Under the pieces are notes generated by a model. That model did not search any database, was not told where the DNA came from, and saw only the letters and a list, made by a program, of their open reading frames with translations. DNA of 9,882 nucleotides from RGIG995 sp045543655 (GTDB lineage: Bacteria; Bacillota; Clostridia; Oscillospirales; UBA644): contig JAZPXN010000040.1 of NCBI GenBank assembly GCA_045543655.1, forward strand, positions 1 through 9,882. Reading direction: 5' to 3'. This document shows, one piece after another, positions 6,266-9,882 of this stretch. Both the position numbers and the translations under genes were made by a program. The stretch's first letter is position 1, and the number at the start of each line of letters is the position of its first letter.

Positions 6266-6323
6266 TACTTATTATGATGATATAATGGGTTTTTATTGTT
6301 GATATCAAGGAAGGAATCAGAAT

Positions 6324-7424
6324 ATGATGGATATTGCGATTATCGGATTCGGCGTGGTCGGTTCCGGTGCCTACGATACGATCCGGGACGGAAAGACCTG
6401 CCTGCGGGTCAAAAAGGTGTTGGATCTGGCGATTCGCCCGGGGTACGAGGACGTTATGACCACCGATTACAATGAAATACTCTCCGATCCGGCCATCACC
6501 GTCGTGGCGGAAGCCATCGGCGGACTTCATCCTGCCCGGGAGCTGGTGCTCAGCGCTCTGAAGGCGGGGAAAAACGTGGTCACCGCCAATAAACTTCTGA
6601 TGTCCACCTGCTATCGGGAGCTGATGGAAACGGCGGCGGAAAACGGCGTCGTCATCCGCTTTACCCCCTCTGCCGGCGGCGGGATCCCCTGGCTTTCTTC
6701 GTTGCGGCGCACCGCCCGGGCCGGGGAGATCAACCGCATCGAAGGAATTTTGAACGGGACTACCAATTTCATTCTGGATAAAATGGCACGGGAAAATGCG
6801 GATTTTGCCGAGGTTCTTGCCGAGGCCCAGACCTTGGGCTATGCGGAAAAGGATCCTTCCTCCGATATCGACGGGTTGGACGTCCGGTATAAGGTGGCGC
6901 TGTCCTGTAACGTGGCCACCGGCCTTACCGCCGATCCCGATTCCATTCCCGCTTTTGGCATCCGTTTTATTCGCAAGTGCGATTTCGAGTGGATGCAGGC
7001 TCGGGGGAAGACCTGCAAATTGCTTGGGAATTTCCGTCGTAACCCCGACGGCACCGTGGCGCTTTTCGTTCAGCCTGCCGTGCTGAACCGGGATTCCCTC
7101 TTCGCTTCGGTCTGCAAGAATTTCAACCTCGTCTCCCTGGACGGAGATCGGGTTGGGAATCTGGCCTTTTACGGACAGGGGGCCGGGAAGGACCCCACCG
7201 GCTTTGCGCTGGTGCAGGATATGCTGGATCTGTCCGAGGGCGTCTGTGAGACGGCTTACGAATACCGCCCCGCTGCGGTGGATAATACCAAGGTTTCCTT
7301 TTCCTATTACGTCCGCACCCCCGACGGCGGCGTTACCGTTACCGGGCCCACGACCGTTGCGGCCATGAAGGAGTATTACGCCACCCTTCCCGAAGGGACG
7401 TTTATCGCTGCGCTCTACGAATAA
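6324..7424 (+). CDS. hom: Homoserine dehydrogenase, short form
   Basis: A 366-residue NAD(P)-dependent cytoplasmic enzyme that reduces aspartate semialdehyde to homoserine, the branch toward threonine and methionine. The Rossmann motif GFGVVGSG (8-15) and TANK (87-90) form the cofactor part. The catalytic domain carries SAGGGIPWLSSLRR (116-129), GILNGTTNFIL (141-151) and AEKDPSSDIDGLDVRYK (174-190), with Asp186 and Lys190 placed like the catalytic Asp/Lys pair of known enzymes. GQGAG (284-288) follows. After about residue 303 only some 63 residues remain, shorter than a usual ACT domain and not clearly one, whereas many bacterial enzymes have about 430 residues with a threonine-binding ACT domain. 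AAGGA lies eight bases before ATG 6324; ATG 6327 is an alternative. It is the first gene of the aspartate-family operon. Confidence 0.95.
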   Translation: MMDIAIIGFGVVGSGAYDTIRDGKTCLRVKKVLDLAIRPGYEDVMTTDYNEILSDPAITVVAEAIGGLHPARELVLSALKAGKNVVTANKLLMSTCYRELMETAAENGVVIRFTPSAGGGIPWLSSLRRTARAGEINRIEGILNGTTNFILDKMARENADFAEVLAEAQTLGYAEKDPSSDIDGLDVRYKVALSCNVATGLTADPDSIPAFGIRFIRKCDFEWMQARGKTCKLLGNFRRNPDGTVALFVQPAVLNRDSLFASVCKNFNLVSLDGDRVGNLAFYGQGAGKDPTGFALVQDMLDLSEGVCETAYEYRPAAVDNTKVSFSYYVRTPDGGVTVTGPTTVAAMKEYYATLPEGTFIAALYE

Positions 7425-7460
7425 ATTCTTCCGCATCTGCGGGAATTGAGGAATAAAGTT

Positions 7461-8780
7461 ATGTTAAAAGTCGTAAAATTCGGTGGTTCGTCTCTGGCCT
7501 CTGCCGAACAGTTTGCCCGGGTCAAGGCCATCGTTGAGGCCGATCCCGCCCGGAAGGTCGTGGTGGTTTCCGCCCCCGGCAAGCGTTTTGGCGGAGATAC
7601 GAAGGTCACCGATCTTCTCTACATCTGCCACGCGCATATTAAATATCACGCTCCCTTCGAAGACGTTTTCGAGGATATCGCCGGCCGTTACCGGGAAATT
7701 GCCGCAGGCTGTGGCCTGAAGCAGGATCTGGAAGGGGAGTTCGAAGCGGTCAAGGCTTTTATTCAGAAAGCCCCCACCCCCGACGCCATTGCCTCCCGGG
7801 GGGAATACCTCAACGCCCGGCTGATGGCCGAATATTTGGGGTATACCTTCGTTGATTCCAAGGATTGGCTCTGCTTCAATTACGACGGAAGAGTGGATTT
7901 TGAGAAATCCTACGCCCTTCTGCAGGGATTGTTTGCCCGGGCGAAGAAGGTGGTTATTCCCGGCTTTTACGGGGCTATGCCCGACGGGGAGATCAAGACC
8001 TTTACCCGGGGCGGAAGTGACGTGACCGGTGCGATTGCCGCCGCCGCTCTGAATGCCGACGCCTACGAGAACTGGACCGACGTTTCCGGAATCTTGATGG
8101 CCGATCCCCGTATCGTGGAGAATCCCCGTCCCATCGAGCAGGTTACCTTCGGCGAGCTGCGGGAGCTGTCTTATATGGGCGCTGACGTGCTTCACGAAGA
8201 GACCGTTTTCCCCGTCCGGCAGAAGAATATTCCGCTGTATATTAAAAACACCAACGATCCCACCGCCCGAGGAACCTTGATTCTGGAGGATTTCGAACGG
8301 GAGAGCGAGGAAGATAAAAAGCGCTTCGTCACCGGGATTACCGGACGCAAGCACTATTCTATCATCACCCTTTCCAAGGCCCGGATGAACAGCGAGCCCG
8401 GTTTCATCCGCCATGCTCTGAAGATCGTGGAAAAATACGGGATCACCGTGGAATATATTACGTCCAGCATCGATTCCTTCTCTATCGTCGTGGCTACCAA
8501 GCAGATCGAGTTTTCCCTGCACGATCTGACCAAAGACCTGAGCGAGGTGCTGAATCCCGACCGTATCAAGGTGGATCACGGCATCAGCCTCGTGGCCGTC
8601 GTCGGCCGCCGGATGGCGTGGAACGTGGGCGTTTCCGGCCGTCTTTTTGCCACCCTCGGCGAAAACAGCATCAACATCCGTATGATCGAACAGGGATCTG
8701 ACGAAATCAACATCATCATCGGTGTGGACGACAAGGATTTCAAGAAGACCATCCGGGTTCTGTACGACAGCTTCACTTGA
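7461..8780 (+). CDS. Aspartate kinase
   Basis: A 439-residue cytoplasmic kinase that phosphorylates aspartate with ATP, the first step to lysine, threonine and methionine. Kinase motifs are KFGGSS (6-11), SRGEYLNA (112-119), FTRGGSDVTG (181-190), WTDVSGILMADPRIV (205-219) and the SYMGADVLHE stretch (237-246). Two ACT-type regulatory domains follow, about 297-370 and 374-439, with FATLGENSINIRMIEQGSDE (396-415) as a typical ligand-binding segment. It should be feedback-controlled by an end product (lysine or threonine, not told apart here). The start is ATG 7461, eight bases after GAGGA; an in-frame TTG at 7446 overlaps that binding site. It is 36 bp after hom and 29 bp before asd, so co-transcribed. 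It is a monofunctional class, not fused to homoserine dehydrogenase. Confidence 0.95.
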   Translation: MLKVVKFGGSSLASAEQFARVKAIVEADPARKVVVVSAPGKRFGGDTKVTDLLYICHAHIKYHAPFEDVFEDIAGRYREIAAGCGLKQDLEGEFEAVKAFIQKAPTPDAIASRGEYLNARLMAEYLGYTFVDSKDWLCFNYDGRVDFEKSYALLQGLFARAKKVVIPGFYGAMPDGEIKTFTRGGSDVTGAIAAAALNADAYENWTDVSGILMADPRIVENPRPIEQVTFGELRELSYMGADVLHEETVFPVRQKNIPLYIKNTNDPTARGTLILEDFERESEEDKKRFVTGITGRKHYSIITLSKARMNSEPGFIRHALKIVEKYGITVEYITSSIDSFSIVVATKQIEFSLHDLTKDLSEVLNPDRIKVDHGISLVAVVGRRMAWNVGVSGRLFATLGENSINIRMIEQGSDEINIIIGVDDKDFKKTIRVLYDSFT

Positions 8781-8809
8781 TTTGATTACACTTTTTGGAG
8801 GAATATAGT

Positions 8810-9811
8810 ATGAAAAAATTTAACGTGGCTATTCTGGGCGCTACCGGCGCCGTAGGCCGTGAAATGCTCAAGGTATTGGAAGAACGGGATTTCCCCATCG
8901 GTGAGCTGAGATTGCTGGCTTCTGCCCGCAGCGTCGGCAAGATCATCGAATTCAAGGGCGAAAAGCTTGCCGTCCGGGAAGCCTGCCCCACCGCCTTTGA
9001 AGGCATGGACATCGTCCTCGGTGCTTCCACCAACGCCGTCGCCAAGGAATTGGCCCCCTATATCGTCAAGGCCGGCGCGGTTCTGGTGGATAATTCCAGC
9101 GCCTTCCGCATGGATCCCGACGTTCCCCTGATCGTTCCCGAGATCAACGGTGACGACGTCAAGAATCACAAGGGGATTATTTCCAACCCCAACTGCTCCA
9201 CCATCATCACCCTCGTGGCGGTGAACGGAATCAACAAGCTTTCTCCCATTCAGTCCATGGTGGCTTCTACCTATCAAGCCGTCAGCGGTGCGGGTGCCGC
9301 CGGCCCCGTGGAGCTGGAGGAACAGACCAAAGCCCTTGCGGAAGGCAAGCCCGTGGTCTGCAATACCTTCCCCTATCAGATCGCCGCAAATCTGATTCCC
9401 CAGATCGGCGGATTCAACGAGGACGGCTACACCACCGAAGAAATGAAGATGCAGAACGAAGGCCGCAAGATTATGCATCTGCCCGAGCTGACCGTTTCCT
9501 GCACCTGCGTCCGGGTTCCCGTGGTTCGTTCTCACTCCATCATGGCCACCGTCAAGACCGCCGACAAGCTGACCGTCGAGCAGGTTCAGGCCGCCGTTGC
9601 CGCCGCTCCCGGTTGCGTTCTCGTGGATAATCCCGCGGAAAAGAAATATCCCATGCCTCTCGACACCTCCGACCAGGATCTTGTCTTCGTGGGGCGTATC
9701 CGCAAGGATCTCACCGACGAGAACGGCATCGTTCTGTGGTGCTGTGGCGACCAGGTCCGCAAGGGTGCTGCTACGAACGCCATTCAGATCGCCGAACTGC
9801 TGACGAAGTAA
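8810..9811 (+). CDS. asd: Aspartate-semialdehyde dehydrogenase
   Basis: A 333-residue NADPH-dependent enzyme that converts aspartyl phosphate to aspartate semialdehyde, the product used by homoserine dehydrogenase and, elsewhere, by lysine and diaminopimelate synthesis. The nucleotide-binding ATGAVG (11-16) is at the N-terminus. The nucleophile is Cys129 in SNPNCSTI (125-132). TYQAVSGAG (154-162) holds the active-site Gln156, and RVPVVRSHS (235-243) holds the substrate-binding Arg235 and general base His242. The length is normal. The start is ATG 8810, with GGAGG eight bases upstream; a TTG at 8795 is inside that site region and rejected. It is the last recognised gene of the operon and is complete (stop 9809-9811). 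Confidence 0.96.
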   Translation: MKKFNVAILGATGAVGREMLKVLEERDFPIGELRLLASARSVGKIIEFKGEKLAVREACPTAFEGMDIVLGASTNAVAKELAPYIVKAGAVLVDNSSAFRMDPDVPLIVPEINGDDVKNHKGIISNPNCSTIITLVAVNGINKLSPIQSMVASTYQAVSGAGAAGPVELEEQTKALAEGKPVVCNTFPYQIAANLIPQIGGFNEDGYTTEEMKMQNEGRKIMHLPELTVSCTCVRVPVVRSHSIMATVKTADKLTVEQVQAAVAAAPGCVLVDNPAEKKYPMPLDTSDQDLVFVGRIRKDLTDENGIVLWCCGDQVRKGAATNAIQIAELLTK

Positions 9812-9822
9812 AAATGTCGGTC

Positions 9823-9882
9823 TTTTCCGTCGGCCGCTCCCCTCGCGTACCTTAGTACGCGTCGGGTCACCTGCGACGAAAA
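9823..9882. repeat. GC-rich nested inverted repeat downstream of asd, cut by window edge
   Basis: A 7-bp stem, CGCGTAC / GTACGCG, pairs 9844-9850 with 9855-9861 around a CTTA tetraloop. An outer arm TTTTCCGTCG (9823-9832) can pair with CGACGAAAA (9874-9882) with one bulged base, enclosing the inner hairpin. No T-run is present in the window, so it is not a plain terminator as seen. It may be an interspersed palindromic element or the start of a structured RNA; the right side is cut off. Confidence 0.4.

Noticed and set aside
6027..7436. 469-codon open frame on the minus strand opposite hom and the LCP tail
   Set aside because: It runs through the terminator at 6182-6224 and the hom promoter and encodes no recognisable motif. 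The plus-strand enzyme is unambiguous.
7431..7446. Small inverted repeat between hom and aspartate kinase (TTCCGC / GCGGGA)
   Set aside because: Only six pairs including one G-U, and no T-run. It is too weak to call a terminator within an operon of closely spaced genes.
7464..8579. 371-codon open frame on the minus strand opposite aspartate kinase
   Set aside because: It is antisense to a clearly recognised enzyme and Gly/His-rich without domain motifs, a typical shadow frame.

Overview
This 9.9 kb window looks like chromosomal DNA of a Gram-positive anaerobe, most likely a member of Clostridia (Firmicutes) of moderately high GC. The reasons are a LytR-CpsA-Psr (LCP) cell-wall protein, strong AGGAGG-type ribosome binding sites, consensus sigma-A promoters with 17-bp spacers, and a C-rich third codon position. 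No RNA gene, CRISPR array, insertion sequence or phage gene was seen. Taxonomy is inferred from gene content only.

Left end (1-121): the last 15 codons of an unidentified plus-strand gene, then a hairpin that has a T-run on both strands and so should stop transcription from both sides.

Carbohydrate block (190 to about 4616): two minus-strand genes, an AraC-family regulator followed by an intracellular glycosidase-like protein, are divergent from two plus-strand genes, a xylose-isomerase-like sugar (phosphate) isomerase/epimerase and a ribulose-phosphate 3-epimerase family protein. Several motifs of the latter resemble allulose-6-phosphate epimerase (AlsE) more than housekeeping Rpe. The divergent control region has two near-consensus promoters that overlap face to face and share their -10 region, which suggests mutually exclusive transcription controlled by the AraC protein. 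The simplest reading is a small sugar-catabolism locus: a glycosidase releases a sugar, and the isomerase and epimerase feed it into central metabolism. The actual substrate cannot be told from the sequence.

Cell-envelope gene (4631-6166): an LCP family protein with an extracellular Ser/Thr/Gly/Asp-rich tail of about 135 residues. It lies 14 bp after the epimerase and is closed by a clear terminator.

Aspartate-family operon (6237 to about 9811): a strong promoter, then homoserine dehydrogenase, aspartate kinase and aspartate-semialdehyde dehydrogenase. Together these convert aspartate to aspartyl phosphate, then semialdehyde, then homoserine, the common route to threonine and methionine, with the semialdehyde also feeding lysine. 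The kinase keeps its two C-terminal ACT domains, while the homoserine dehydrogenase has only a short tail where a full ACT domain often sits. The right edge (9823-9882) holds a GC-rich nested inverted repeat that is cut by the window end.

Most of the window is ordinary metabolism. The items most worth a second look are the unassigned glycosidase-like protein with its divergent sugar-epimerase neighbours, the overlapping promoters, a coding-like remnant between the isomerase and epimerase, and the 3' edge structure. No clearly new multi-gene system was found.
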